A DNA stretch of 64,000 bases from Alphaproteobacteria bacterium (GTDB taxonomy: Bacteria; Pseudomonadota; Alphaproteobacteria; Reyranellales; Reyranellaceae): the NCBI GenBank assembly GCA_016869975.1, contig VGCZ01000012.1, positions 1 through 64,000 on the forward strand. The letters run 5' to 3'. How positions within the stretch are numbered: position 1 is the stretch's first letter; each line of letters starts with the position of its first letter. Both the position numbers and the translations under genes were made by a program. Of the stretch, positions 1 to 10,581 are shown one piece after another. A model generated the notes under the pieces. The model worked only from the letters and a program-made list of their open reading frames with translations, did not search any database and was not told where the DNA came from.

Positions 1-30
1 CGCCGGCTTGAGCGCAATCGCTTCACCCAT
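1..30 (-). CDS. 5' end of an unidentified gene (partial)
   Basis: Only the first ten codons are inside the window. They read MGEAIALKPA on the minus strand from an ATG at 28-30. A strong ribosome-binding site (AGGAGG in 33-42 on the minus strand) sits about eight bases upstream, which is why I call this a real start. The gene is divergent from the PaiB-like gene at 177. Ten residues are too few to name a family. Confidence 0.6.
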   Translation of the reverse strand, partial: MGEAIALKPA

Positions 31-176
31 GAAAATCCCTCCTCGTTCGTATGGCGAGCCGACAGTAGAGCGCCGCCGGGCCACGGCACAATTATCTTGT
101 CCCGCATGGCGGACCACCGCTTGCCGCCGCCGCCGGACGGCCCTAGAGAGCCGCCCGCCCCAAAGGAGGCCCGCGC

Positions 177-809
177 ATGTATGCCCCGCCGATGTTCGAC
201 CTGAGCGACGCCGCCGCGATTCGCGGCATCATCCGCGCGCATCCCTTTGCCACATTGGTCAGCACCGGCGACGCCGGCGTGCCCTTCGTGACGCACCTGC
301 CACTGATCCATATCGAGGACGACAGCGCCAACGGCCATCTGCTGGGCCATGTCGCGCGCGCCAATCCGCACTGGAAGCTGTTCGGCAAGGCGCCGACGGT
401 CGCGATCTTCGGCAGCGCCAACGCCTATATCTCGCCCAGCTGGTACACGTCGGCCGACATGGTGCCGACCTGGAACTATCAGGTGGTGCACGCGCACGGC
501 ACGCCGGCGATCGTCGCCGACGACAACGCCGCGCTCGATGTCGTGGTGAAGCTCTCGGCCTTCTTCGAGGCGCCGCTGCCCAAGCCCTGGACGATCGACA
601 AGATGACCCCCGGCAAGGCGCTGGGGATGATGAAGGGCATCGTCGCATTCACCATGCCGGTCGCGCGCTTCGCCACGAAGTCCAAGATCGGCCAGAACCG
701 CACCGTCGCCGATCAACGCGGCGCGGCCGAGGCGCTGCTGGCGCTGGGCGGCGCGGGCAACACGGCGATCGGCGCGCTGATGCGCAAGGCCGCCGACGCG
801 CGCGATTAG
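177..809 (+). CDS. PaiB-like FMN-binding protein
   Basis: A 210-residue protein of the PaiB family (PF04299), a split-barrel flavin-binding fold. Founding members were described as negative transcriptional regulators of degradative enzyme and sporulation genes; others are probably flavin-dependent oxidoreductases. Family hallmarks are the N-terminal MYAPPMF, the central LGHVARANPHW and the GSANAYISPSWY segment, and the length is normal. The start is supported by AAAGGAGG about seven bases upstream. The gene ends directly against the oxyR stop codon, tail to tail with no gap. The PaiB family assignment is firm, but the cellular role in this organism is not visible. Confidence 0.9.
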   Translation: MYAPPMFDLSDAAAIRGIIRAHPFATLVSTGDAGVPFVTHLPLIHIEDDSANGHLLGHVARANPHWKLFGKAPTVAIFGSANAYISPSWYTSADMVPTWNYQVVHAHGTPAIVADDNAALDVVVKLSAFFEAPLPKPWTIDKMTPGKALGMMKGIVAFTMPVARFATKSKIGQNRTVADQRGAAEALLALGGAGNTAIGALMRKAADARD

Positions 810-1712
810 CTACTTCGCCACCACGTCGCGGATCGCCTCGCCCAGCAGTCGGTAGTGTGCCGCGCGCGCTGAGCTCGGCCGCCACGCCAGGCCGACGCGG
901 CGCAGCGCGTCGCGATCGGCCACCGGCCGCGACTCGATGCGCGTGCCGCGCAGAGCACCGGCATCGACCGCCAGCCGCGGCAGCAAAGTCACGCCCAAGC
1001 CGGAATCGACCATCTGGATCAGCGTCGAGAGGCTGGTGGCCTCGACCGCCCGCGCCTGGTCCCGCGCGGCGAGTCGGCAGACCGACAGCGCGTGCTCGCG
1101 CAGGCAGTGGCCCTCGGCCAGCAGCAGCACCGTCTCGCCGGCAAGCGCGGCGAGGTCGACCGTCCGCGCCGCCAGCAGCTCGTGACCCTTCGGCGCCGCG
1201 AACAGAAAGCGGTCCTCAAAACAGTCGAAGGCGGCCAGCCGCGGCAGGTCGTAGGGAAAGGCGAGCAGCGCGACATCGATCGTGCCGCCCTCGACCTGCT
1301 CGGTCAGCGCCGCGGTGCGCTCCTCGACGAGAAACGGCCGCAATCGGGGAAACCGCCGCCGCAGGCGCGGCAGCAGCTTCGGCAGCAGATAGGGCGCCAC
1401 GGTCGGGATCACGCCGACGCGCAGCGGGCCGACCAGAGGTTCGCCGCTTCCCTTGGCCAGTTCGACGAGATCCTCGGCCTCGGCGAGCAGGCGTCGGGCG
1501 CGTTCGAGCACGACCTCGCCGATCGGCGTGAACGCCACGCCCTTGCGATCGCGCTCCATCAGCGCGGCGCCCAGCGTCGCCTCGAGTTCCTTGATGCCGG
1601 CGCTCAGCGTCGACTGGGTGACGTTGCAGCGGTGCGCCGCGCGGCTGAAGCCGCCGGTATCGGCGATGGCCACGAGGTAGCGAAGCTGGCGCGGGCTGGG
1701 CAGGTCGATCAT
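810..1712 (-). CDS. oxyR: LysR-type peroxide sensor OxyR
   Basis: A 300-residue LysR-family regulator with an N-terminal winged helix-turn-helix (about residues 1-60) and a C-terminal regulatory domain. Cys203 and Cys212 lie in the spacing and context (GHCLREHALSVC) of the two redox cysteines of OxyR, which form a disulfide when hydrogen peroxide rises. The gene is divergent from katG, the classic OxyR target, and the short shared gap holds a good operator. The ATG at 1712 is preferred: it gives the typical N-terminus starting just before the HTH, whereas the in-frame upstream start at 1746 would cross the operator. The known role is activating catalase and peroxide-defence genes. Confidence 0.95.
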   Translation of the reverse strand: MIDLPSPRQLRYLVAIADTGGFSRAAHRCNVTQSTLSAGIKELEATLGAALMERDRKGVAFTPIGEVVLERARRLLAEAEDLVELAKGSGEPLVGPLRVGVIPTVAPYLLPKLLPRLRRRFPRLRPFLVEERTAALTEQVEGGTIDVALLAFPYDLPRLAAFDCFEDRFLFAAPKGHELLAARTVDLAALAGETVLLLAEGHCLREHALSVCRLAARDQARAVEATSLSTLIQMVDSGLGVTLLPRLAVDAGALRGTRIESRPVADRDALRRVGLAWRPSSARAAHYRLLGEAIRDVVAK

Positions 1713-1727
1713 CGAAAAAATCGATAT

Positions 1728-1742
1728 TTAGAACGCTTCTAA
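1728..1742. promoter_or_regulatory. Putative OxyR operator between oxyR and katG
   Basis: A perfect inverted repeat, TTAGAA-CGC-TTCTAA, lies in an AT-rich patch of an otherwise GC-rich stretch, 16 bases from the oxyR start and about 80 from the katG start. LysR-type regulators bind interrupted palindromes in such divergent promoters, so OxyR is the obvious ligand. The repeat does not match the full E. coli four-part OxyR motif, so the assignment rests on position and symmetry. Confidence 0.6.
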
Positions 1743-4031
<2,289 letters not shown>

Positions 4032-4167
4032 TCCTGACCCGTCGCCGGCTTCTGGCGTCGGACGTATCTGACGCTCGACGCCGGCCCTCGAACCCGTCAC
4101 GCTGGAGTCATGACGGCGTGCGAGGACATAGCACCCGGCGAGACTCGGCGCGAGGGAGCGAGCCAGC

Positions 4168-6081
4168 ATGAGCGAACCAGACCGTTTCGACGCGTCGGAG
4201 AACGTCGGCGTCAACACCTCGGCCGAACCGTCGATCGGCGAACTGATCGGCCGGCGCCTGAGCCGGCGCGACGCCCTGCTCGGCCTCGCCGCCACTGGCG
4301 CCGCGACGGCGTTGAGCGGCGCGCCGGCGCGGGCGGCCGGCCCCTCGACGCTGACCTTCCGCGAACTGAAGCTGGGCATGGATGACACGCACCATGTGCC
4401 CGAGGGTTACGAAGCGCAGATCCTGATCCGCTGGGGCGATCCAGTCGTGCCGGGCGCGCCGCCGTTCGAGATAGACAAGCTGACGGGTGCCGCCCAGGAG
4501 AAGCAGTTCGGCTACAACTGCGACTTCATCGGCCTGCATCCGCTGCCGCGCGAGAGCAAGGCCGGCGATCGGTTCCTGATGGTCGTGCATCACGAATACA
4601 CCAACACCAACCTGATGTTTGCCGGCATCGGCGAGGGTCGCGCCTCGCGGCTGCGCTCGAACAAGGCGCAGTGCGAAGTCGAGATCGCCGCCCATGGCGG
4701 CTCGATCATCGAGATCGCGCGCGAAGGCGGCGCCTGGAAAGTGATCGAGAACAGCCGCTACGCACGGCGCATCACGGCGACGACGCCGATGCGGATTTCC
4801 GGACCGGCGGCCGGACACGACAAGCTCAAGACGTCGAGCGATCCGATCGGCGCCACGGTGCTGGGCATGCTCAACCAATGCGCCGGCGGCGAGACGCCGT
4901 GGGGTACGTGGCTGGCGACCGAGGAGAACTTCAACTTCTATTTCGGCAACGCCCGGGACTCGTCGCCCAACAAAGAGCTCAACCAGCGCTACGGTGTCCG
5001 CGCCGCGAGCGCCTACAACTGGATGACCTTCTTCGACCGCTTCGACGCATCGAAGGAGCCCAACGAGGCCAATCGCTTCGGCTGGATCGTCGAGATCGAC
5101 CCCTACGACCGCAACTCGATCCCGGTGAAGCGCACCTCGATGGGCCGCTTCAAGCACGAGGGCGCGACGCATGTCGTGGCCAAGGATGGCCGCGTCGTCT
5201 TCTACAGCGGCGACGACGAGCGCTTCGAGTACGTCTACAAGTTCGTCACGTCCAAGGCCTGGAACCCGCGGGACCGCGCCGCCAATCGCGACCTGCTCGA
5301 CGAGGGCTCGCTGTTCGTCGCGCGTTTCGACGACGACGGCAAGGTGGCCTGGCTGCCGCTAGTCCAGGGACAGGGCCCACTGACATCGGCCAACGGCTTC
5401 GACAGCCAAGCCGACGTCGTGATCAACGCGCGCAAAGCGGCCGACCTGATGAAGGCGACGCCGATGGATCGGCCGGAGGACATCGAGACCAACCCGGTCA
5501 ACGGCAAGGTCTATGTCATGCTGACCAACAACAGCCAGCGCCCGGCCAACCGCGTCGATCGCGCCAACCCTCGCGCCAACAACATCCACGGTCACATCGT
5601 CGAGATCACGCCAAAGGATGGCGACCACGCCTCGACCGACGGCACGTGGGGGATCTTCCTCGCCGCCGGCAAGCCGGGCATCGACAGCGGTACGCGCTAT
5701 CACCGCGCGATCTCGGAGAATGGCTGGCTGTCCTGCCCCGACAATTGCGCCTTCGACAGCAAGGGCCGGATCCTCATCTCCACCGACGGCGCGCCGACCG
5801 CCGCAGGCATCGCCGACGGTGTCTGGATCGCCGACACCGAAGGCTATGGCCGCGCCCTGACGCGGTTGTTCTATCAGGCGCCGACCGGCGCAGAGGTCTG
5901 TGGTCCGGTTCTGACCGCCGACGATCGCACGCTGTTTCTGGCCATCCAGCATCCCGGCGAGGATCCCGGCTCGGTGTTCGAGAAGCCTTCGACGCGCTGG
6001 CCCGACTTCAAGGATGGCATGCCGCCGCGCCCCTCGGTGATCGCGATCACCAAGAAGGACGGCGGGCCGATCGGCTCCTAG
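4168..6081 (+). CDS. PhoX-family secreted phosphatase
   Basis: A 637-residue protein of the PhoX family (DUF839, PF05787), calcium/iron-dependent alkaline phosphatases exported by the Tat system. The N-terminus carries a twin-arginine signal ([17 protein letters not shown], Arg33-Arg34) ending near an ARA motif around residue 55. Family-like blocks include [11 protein letters not shown], the [16 protein letters not shown] segment and [19 protein letters not shown]. Expected to release phosphate from organic phosphomonoesters in the periplasm. No Pho box is obvious upstream, so I cannot say it is phosphate-regulated. The stop codon overlaps the convergent ychF stop within CTAG. The family is secure; calling it the housekeeping PhoX is less so. 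Confidence 0.85.
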   Translation: MSEPDRFDASENVGVNTSAEPSIGELIGRRLSRRDALLGLAATGAATALSGAPARAAGPSTLTFRELKLGMDDTHHVPEGYEAQILIRWGDPVVPGAPPFEIDKLTGAAQEKQFGYNCDFIGLHPLPRESKAGDRFLMVVHHEYTNTNLMFAGIGEGRASRLRSNKAQCEVEIAAHGGSIIEIAREGGAWKVIENSRYARRITATTPMRISGPAAGHDKLKTSSDPIGATVLGMLNQCAGGETPWGTWLATEENFNFYFGNARDSSPNKELNQRYGVRAASAYNWMTFFDRFDASKEPNEANRFGWIVEIDPYDRNSIPVKRTSMGRFKHEGATHVVAKDGRVVFYSGDDERFEYVYKFVTSKAWNPRDRAANRDLLDEGSLFVARFDDDGKVAWLPLVQGQGPLTSANGFDSQADVVINARKAADLMKATPMDRPEDIETNPVNGKVYVMLTNNSQRPANRVDRANPRANNIHGHIVEITPKDGDHASTDGTWGIFLAAGKPGIDSGTRYHRAISENGWLSCPDNCAFDSKGRILISTDGAPTAAGIADGVWIADTEGYGRALTRLFYQAPTGAEVCGPVLTADDRTLFLAIQHPGEDPGSVFEKPSTRWPDFKDGMPPRPSVIAITKKDGGPIGS

Positions 6082-7175
6082 ACGTTGAAGCGGAAGTGGA
6101 AGATGTCGCCATCGACGACGACGTACTCCTTGCCTTCGAGGCGCATCTTGCCGGCGTCCTTGGCGCCCTGCTCGCCGCCCAAGGCGACGAAGTCGTCGTA
6201 GGAGATCGTCTCGGCGCGGATGAAGCCCTTCTCGAAATCGGTGTGGATCGCGCCCGCCGCCTGCGGCGCCTTGCTGCCACGCCGCACAGTCCAGGCATGC
6301 GCCTCTTTCGGCCCGACGGTGAAGAACGTCACCAGGTCGAGCAGGCTGTAACCGGCGGCGATCACGCGGTTCAGGCCGGTATCGTGCAGACCCAACGACT
6401 CCAGGAAGTCGCGCTGCTCCTCGGCCGGTAGCTGCGCCACCTCCGCCTCGATCGCCGCCGAGATGATCACGTAGGGTGAACCGACCGACTTCGCGTAGGC
6501 GATCGCCTTCTCGCTGTTGGCGTTGCCGCTCGCCGCCGAGCCTTCCTCGACGTTGAGCACGAACATCTGCGGCTTGGCGGTCAGGAGCTGCATGCGCTTG
6601 ACCACCGGCTGCTCCTCGTTGGAGAGCGGCACCGCGCGCGCCGGCTTGCCGTCGCGCAACGCGGCCACGATGCGCTCCATGATGGCCGCCTCGACACCGG
6701 CCTCCTTGTCGCCGCTCTTGGCCTTCTTCTGCAAATTGGGCAGGCGCTTCTCCAGGCTGTCGAGGTCAGCCAGCATCAGCTCGGTCTCGATGATCTCGGC
6801 GTCGCGCACCGGATCGACGCTGCCCGAGACATGCGTGACGTCGCCGTCCTCGAAGCAACGCAGCACCTGCGCGATGGCGTCGACCTCACGGATGTTGCCG
6901 AGGAACTGGTTGCCCAGGCCCTCGCCCTTGCTGGCGCCCTTCACCAGGCCGGCGATGTCGACGAACTCCAGCTGCGTCGGCACGATCTTGGCCGACTTGG
7001 CGATCCCTGCGAGCGTCTCCAGCCGGCCGTCGGGCACCGAGACGCGACCGATATTCGGCTCGATGGTGCAGAACGGATAGTTCGCGGCCTGCGCCGCCTG
7101 GGTCGCGGTCAGCGCATTGAACAGCGTCGACTTGCCGACATTGGGCAAGCCGACGATTCCACAGTTGAAACCCAT
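6078..7175 (-). CDS. ychF: YchF/OLA1-type P-loop ATPase
   Basis: A 365-residue Obg-related, ribosome-associated ATPase. The P-loop GLPNVGKST (residues 9-17) opens the protein; a TGS domain closes it (about residues 280-365, ending FHFRFNV). YchF proteins hydrolyse ATP rather than GTP and act in translation and oxidative-stress responses. Many proteobacteria have rplY-pth-ychF as one operon. Here the three share strand and order, but a gene on the opposite strand (7327-8049) separates pth from ychF. No clear Shine-Dalgarno precedes the ATG. Confidence 0.95.
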   Translation of the reverse strand: MGFNCGIVGLPNVGKSTLFNALTATQAAQAANYPFCTIEPNIGRVSVPDGRLETLAGIAKSAKIVPTQLEFVDIAGLVKGASKGEGLGNQFLGNIREVDAIAQVLRCFEDGDVTHVSGSVDPVRDAEIIETELMLADLDSLEKRLPNLQKKAKSGDKEAGVEAAIMERIVAALRDGKPARAVPLSNEEQPVVKRMQLLTAKPQMFVLNVEEGSAASGNANSEKAIAYAKSVGSPYVIISAAIEAEVAQLPAEEQRDFLESLGLHDTGLNRVIAAGYSLLDLVTFFTVGPKEAHAWTVRRGSKAPQAAGAIHTDFEKGFIRAETISYDDFVALGGEQGAKDAGKMRLEGKEYVVVDGDIFHFRFNV

Positions 7176-7326
7176 GGGTGAGGGAGATCCGGGTTGAAGT
7201 GAGGTGGCGCGACGTAGCCAATGCGCCGCCCCGGGTCAATCGCCACATTGCCGCCCAACGGCTCGGCGACGATCCCGCCCGTCGAGTTTCCTGGTTCCCG
7301 CTTCCCGTTTTCCTCCAGAGGTCGCG

Positions 7327-8049
7327 ATGATCCATCGCTTCGCGGCGCCGGCGTTGCTCGCCTGCGCGCTGATCGTCCCGGTATCCGACGCCGCGGCGCG
7401 CCGCGATGTCATGATCGAATACACCTGCCCGATCGACGGACAGGTCTTCAAGGCAATGACGCCAATCTCGGGTACGTCCTTTGGCACGCGCCTCGACGGC
7501 AGGCGCATCGGCCCGATCGCCGTGCCCTTCCCCTATCCAGTCTGCCCCGGCAACGGCTTCGTGCTGTATCGCGACTCGAAGACGCTCGACGCCGATTACA
7601 TCGCCAGAGCCAAGGCTCTGGTCGCGACCGAGGACTACCGTCGCGTCCGCGACGGGGATAACAGCCACTTCCTCGCCGCCTGGATCGCCGAGCGCATGGG
7701 CGGAGACCAATCGATCGTCGTCGGCTTGCTACGCCAGGCTGCCTGGGCCGCAGAAGGCAAAGGCGACAAACACACCGCCTATCTGCGCGCCGCCGCGGCG
7801 AAGTTGCGGGCATGGCAGGCCTCGCAGGCCGAGCGCAACGAGGCCTGGCTCCATCGCCAGATCGTGCTGGCCGAGCTGCTGCGCCAGGCCGGCGACTTCA
7901 ACGAGGCGCGCCGCGCGCTCGACGATACGCCGCGCGACGCGCTCGACGCCTACGTCGACAAGCACGCCGTCCTGAAAGAGATGGTCGCCGAGCTGCGCCG
8001 CCGCATCGACCGCGGCGAGACGATGCCGATTTCTCCGCCGCGATCCTGA
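7327..8049 (+). CDS. Exported protein of unknown function
   Basis: Not recognised. A 240-residue protein with a Sec-type signal peptide (about residues 1-24, cleavage near DAAA). The mature start has two Cys-Pro motifs (YTCPIDG with Cys34, PVCPGNG with Cys73) bracketing a segment rich in Gly and Pro. The rest is alpha-helical, Ala/Arg-rich and TPR-like in appearance (about residues 110-225). The cysteine pair could form a periplasmic disulfide or bind metal. I placed the start at 7327 rather than at earlier in-frame codons because the signal peptide begins there and AGAGG precedes it. The gene lies against the grain inside an otherwise rplY-pth-ychF arrangement and ends one base from the pth stop. 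Confidence 0.75.
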   Translation: MIHRFAAPALLACALIVPVSDAAARRDVMIEYTCPIDGQVFKAMTPISGTSFGTRLDGRRIGPIAVPFPYPVCPGNGFVLYRDSKTLDADYIARAKALVATEDYRRVRDGDNSHFLAAWIAERMGGDQSIVVGLLRQAAWAAEGKGDKHTAYLRAAAAKLRAWQASQAERNEAWLHRQIVLAELLRQAGDFNEARRALDDTPRDALDAYVDKHAVLKEMVAELRRRIDRGETMPISPPRS

Positions 8050-8050
8050 A

Positions 8051-8674
8051 CTAGAGCGACGGCGGCGCGTCATCCTTCGCCGGCTTGGCCGGCGGCGGGT
8101 TGATCAGGAAGGCCACGCGGCTCATGAACTTTTCGTCGTCGACCTTGGCGCCGCTTGCCAGCAGCGGCGCCTCGGTGGCGATGGCGTCGATGACCTTGGG
8201 CAGCCAGCTCTCGCGCTCGGCCTTGCTGAAGTCGCTCAGCACGTAGCCGTAGACGAGATCCTTGTGGCCGGGATGGCCGATGCCGATGCGCACCCGGCGG
8301 TAGTCCTTGCCGAAATGCTGGTCGAGGTCGCGGATGCCGTTGTGGCCGCCGGCGCCGCCGCCGGTCTTCACCCTCACCTTGCCCGGCAGCAGGTCGAGCT
8401 CGTCGTGGAAAACGACGACGTCGTTCAGCGCGATCTTGTGGTAGCGCGCCGCTTCGCCGACCGAGAGGCCGGAGTCGTTCATGTAGGTCATCGGCTTGAG
8501 CGCGAGCGCGCGTTCACCGCCGAGCGTTCCCTCGGCCACCTCGCCCTGAAAGCGCTTGCGCCAAGGGCCGAAGCCATGGCGGCGGACGAGCTCGTCCACC
8601 ACCATGAATCCGATGTTGTGGCGGTGACCCTGATATTTCGGTCCAGGGTTGCCGAGCCCGACCAGCAGCAGCAT
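8051..8674 (-). CDS. pth: Peptidyl-tRNA hydrolase
   Basis: A 207-residue peptidyl-tRNA hydrolase, which frees tRNA from peptidyl-tRNAs that drop off ribosomes. The opening [18 protein letters not shown] holds the conserved Asn9 and catalytic His19. [10 protein letters not shown] and [15 protein letters not shown] are the other family blocks, followed by [12 protein letters not shown]. The tail after about residue 185 is a Pro/Lys-rich extension typical of alphaproteobacteria. It lies 24 bases downstream of rplY on the same strand, so the two are almost certainly co-transcribed. Confidence 0.97.
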   Translation of the reverse strand: MLLLVGLGNPGPKYQGHRHNIGFMVVDELVRRHGFGPWRKRFQGEVAEGTLGGERALALKPMTYMNDSGLSVGEAARYHKIALNDVVVFHDELDLLPGKVRVKTGGGAGGHNGIRDLDQHFGKDYRRVRIGIGHPGHKDLVYGYVLSDFSKAERESWLPKVIDAIATEAPLLASGAKVDDEKFMSRVAFLINPPPAKPAKDDAPPSL

Positions 8675-8698
8675 GACGGCCGCGGCGCGGCGGCCGCC

Positions 8699-9424
8699 TT
8701 ACTTCTTGGCGGCCGCGGGCGCGCCCTTGCCCGGCGTCGCCTTGGCGCCCGCCGCGGGAGCCGCGGTCGTCGCGGCGGCGCCAGCGGCAGCGGCACCGGC
8801 GGCTGGCGCGGCGGCCGTCGCGGTCGCGGCGGCGGCCGTCGGTTCGGCCTCGCGGCCCACCGTCGGCGGCGCGATCGAGGCGATCGTGGCGTCCTTCTCG
8901 CGGCTCAGCACGCGCACGCCGTCGGGTAGCTTCAGCGCGCTCAGGTGCACCGTGCCGCCGATCTCGAGGCCGGTGAGGTCGACCTCGAAGAACTGCGGGA
9001 TCTGGTCGGCGCGGGTGCGCACCGCGATCTCGTGCAGGATGATGTTGAGCACGCCGCCGCGCTTGATGCCGGGCGAGGCGCCTTCGTTCCTGAAGTGCAC
9101 CGGCACCTGCACGGTGATCACCGAGTTGACGCCGACGCGCAGGAAGTCGAAGTGGATCGGCCGGTCGGTCACCGGATCGAGCTGCACGTCGCGCGGCAGC
9201 ACGTCGTACTTGGTGCCGTCGACCTCGACCAGGATGCGGTGGTTGAAGAAGCCCTCGGCGTGCATGACACGCTCGAGCTGCTTGGGCTCCACCGAGATGG
9301 GCATAGGGGGTTGCTTGTCGCCGTAGATCACGGCCGGAATGAAACCCTCGCGACGCGAGGCCCGGGCGCCCCCCTTACCGGCCCGGTCCCGCTTCTTCGC
9401 GGGGATGGTCAGCATGTCGGACAT
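8699..9424 (-). CDS. rplY: 50S ribosomal protein L25, Ctc/TL5 form
   Basis: A 241-residue L25 of the long type: an N-terminal 5S-rRNA-binding domain (to about residue 95), a C-terminal TL5 beta domain (to about 190), then a tail almost purely Ala/Pro/Gly/Lys. The start is the ATG at 9424, opening MSDMLTIPAKKRDRAGKG, preceded by GGAG; an in-frame start 31 codons upstream gives a non-homologous leader. First gene of an rplY-pth unit. The low-complexity tail of about 45 residues is longer than in many homologues and probably disordered. Confidence 0.93.
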   Translation of the reverse strand: MSDMLTIPAKKRDRAGKGGARASRREGFIPAVIYGDKQPPMPISVEPKQLERVMHAEGFFNHRILVEVDGTKYDVLPRDVQLDPVTDRPIHFDFLRVGVNSVITVQVPVHFRNEGASPGIKRGGVLNIILHEIAVRTRADQIPQFFEVDLTGLEIGGTVHLSALKLPDGVRVLSREKDATIASIAPPTVGREAEPTAAAATATAAAPAAGAAAAGAAATTAAPAAGAKATPGKGAPAAAKK

Positions 9425-9612
9425 TGTCCGCGTTCTCCATCTGGGACTAAACCACCCACCGGGACTGCCCCGGCGGGCCTTTCGCGGACCGGCCTCCAGG
9501 GGTGCCGCGTCCGCCAAAAGGACGTGGCCGCCGGACGGGTGCCCGGCGGCGGTGCGTGCTTCAACACCATTGGCCGCGGCCAGTCAACGACAGTCGTCAA
9601 CGGCCGGTTTGG
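9425..9612. other. Divergent intergenic region rplY/rpmH
   Basis: About 190 bases between the rplY start and the rpmH promoter. It must hold the rplY promoter, but I cannot pick one with confidence. One GC-rich hairpin is visible (CCGCCGG at 9528-9534 pairing with CCGGCGG at 9543-9549). No DnaA boxes are seen, so this does not look like a replication origin despite the neighbouring rpmH. Confidence 0.5.
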
Positions 9613-9641
9613 TTGACTCAGGCCAAGCTTGCCCGTATAGC
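9613..9641 (+). promoter_or_regulatory. Sigma70-type promoter of rpmH-rnpA-yidD-yidC
   Basis: TTGACT at 9613-9618 and TATAGC at 9636-9641, separated by exactly 17 bases, make the best housekeeping promoter in the window. Transcription would start near 9648, leaving a leader of about 80 bases before the rpmH GTG. Confidence 0.75.
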
Positions 9642-9654
9642 CATCCGCCGTATG

Positions 9655-9692
9655 CGACCGCCCGCCTTGCAGCGCCGGCGGTCGTCGTTTTT
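9655..9692 (+). terminator. Attenuator-like hairpin in the rpmH leader
   Basis: CGACCGCC (9655-9662) pairs perfectly with GGCGGTCG (9677-9684), and a run of five T follows at 9688-9692. A second perfect hairpin, GCAACG with CGTTGC (9694-9710), lies immediately before the Shine-Dalgarno at 9713-9717. The first looks like an intrinsic terminator placed inside the leader; the second could control access to the ribosome-binding site. Function is inferred from structure only. Confidence 0.5.
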
Positions 9693-9726
9693 CGCAACGA
9701 AATCCGTTGCTTAGGGAGTCTTCACC

Positions 9727-9861
9727 GTGAAACGTACCTACCAGCCCAGCAAACTGGTGCGTAAGCGCCGTCACGGCTTCCGCAGCCGGATGGCGACGGT
9801 CGGCGGCCGCAAGGTGCTGTCCAACCGCCGGTCCAAGGGCCGCGCGCGTCTGTCGGCCTAG
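9727..9861 (+). CDS. rpmH: 50S ribosomal protein L34
   Basis: A 44-residue basic protein that reads as canonical L34: it opens [18 protein letters not shown], continues through RSRMAT and GGRKVL, and ends GRARLSA. It starts with GTG, and GGGAG lies ten bases upstream. It is the first gene of the conserved rpmH-rnpA-yidD-yidC operon and is preceded by a strong promoter and structured leader. Confidence 0.97.
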   Translation: MKRTYQPSKLVRKRRHGFRSRMATVGGRKVLSNRRSKGRARLSA

Positions 9862-9900
9862 CCCGGCCGCGCCGCGAGCGATCCGCGTACCGGCCGCCCG

Positions 9901-10293
9901 ATGACGGCCGCTCCCACCCCCATCCCGGCCCTCACTCCGGGGCCCATCGCCCGCCTGCCAGCGCGGCGCGATTTTCTGCGCCTGCAGGCCAGTGGCCACA
10001 AGCAGGTCACGCCCGGCTTCATCCTGCAGGCGGCACGACTGCCCGAGGGGATCGCCGGCCAGCGTGCGCCCCGCGTCGGTTTCACCGCCAGCAAGAAGAT
10101 CGGCAACGCCGTGGCCCGCAACCGCGCTCGCCGCCGTTTGCGAGCGCTGGCGCGCGAGGTGCTAGCGCCGCTCGCCGCGCCGGGCTTCGACTTCGTGCTG
10201 ATCGGCCGCCAAGGCACGGTCGATCGCGACTACGCCGCCATGGCGCGTGATCTGAAGGGCGCGCTGCGCCGGCTGCGGGAGAAAGCCGCGTGA
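9901..10293 (+). CDS. rnpA: Ribonuclease P protein component
   Basis: A 130-residue RNase P protein subunit, which helps the M1 RNA cleave tRNA 5' leaders. The RNR signature, [14 protein letters not shown], is at about residues 67-80, and [11 protein letters not shown] precedes it. The N-terminal stretch of about 17 residues before [10 protein letters not shown] is Pro-rich and not conserved, so the true start could be later. The stop codon overlaps the GTG of yidD in GTGA, indicating translational coupling. Confidence 0.95.
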   Translation: MTAAPTPIPALTPGPIARLPARRDFLRLQASGHKQVTPGFILQAARLPEGIAGQRAPRVGFTASKKIGNAVARNRARRRLRALAREVLAPLAAPGFDFVLIGRQGTVDRDYAAMARDLKGALRRLREKAA

Positions 10294-10571
10294 TCGGGCG
10301 CGCTGTCACCCTGCTGCTGATCGGCCTGGTGCGGCTGTATCAGGCCACCCTGGCCTACTTCTTCCGGGGCGCCTGCCGCTTCGAGCCAAGCTGCTCGCGC
10401 TATGCCGCCGAGGCGCTCGCTACGCACGGCGCGGCGCGCGGCGGCGTGCTGGCCCTGCGGCGGCTCTGCCGTTGCCATCCCTGGGGCGGCGCCGGATACG
10501 ACCCCGTGCCGGCGCCGCCCAAGCCGCTTGCTTCCAGCTTCCCGCGCACCCCTCGCGCGATCGATTTCTGA
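10290..10571 (+). CDS. yidD: Membrane protein insertion efficiency factor YidD
   Basis: A 93-residue YidD (DUF37) protein. The family core is LIRLYQ-like ([13 protein letters not shown]), then [15 protein letters not shown] with the conserved cysteines, and [15 protein letters not shown]. YidD assists YidC/Sec-dependent membrane protein insertion at the inner membrane. It starts with GTG, overlapping the rnpA stop by four bases, and ends ten bases before yidC. Confidence 0.95.
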   Translation: MIGRAVTLLLIGLVRLYQATLAYFFRGACRFEPSCSRYAAEALATHGAARGGVLALRRLCRCHPWGGAGYDPVPAPPKPLASSFPRTPRAIDF

Positions 10572-10581
10572 CGGTCACCCA

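Noticed and set aside
31-176. Promoter with GATAAT on the minus strand for the partial gene
   Set aside because: A -10-like GATAAT is present near 90-95, but no acceptable -35 lies 16-18 bases away, so it is not listed.
9425-9726. Possible replication origin next to rpmH
   Set aside because: rpmH is near oriC in some bacteria, but there is no DnaA-box cluster, no AT-rich unwinding element, and dnaA/dnaN are absent.
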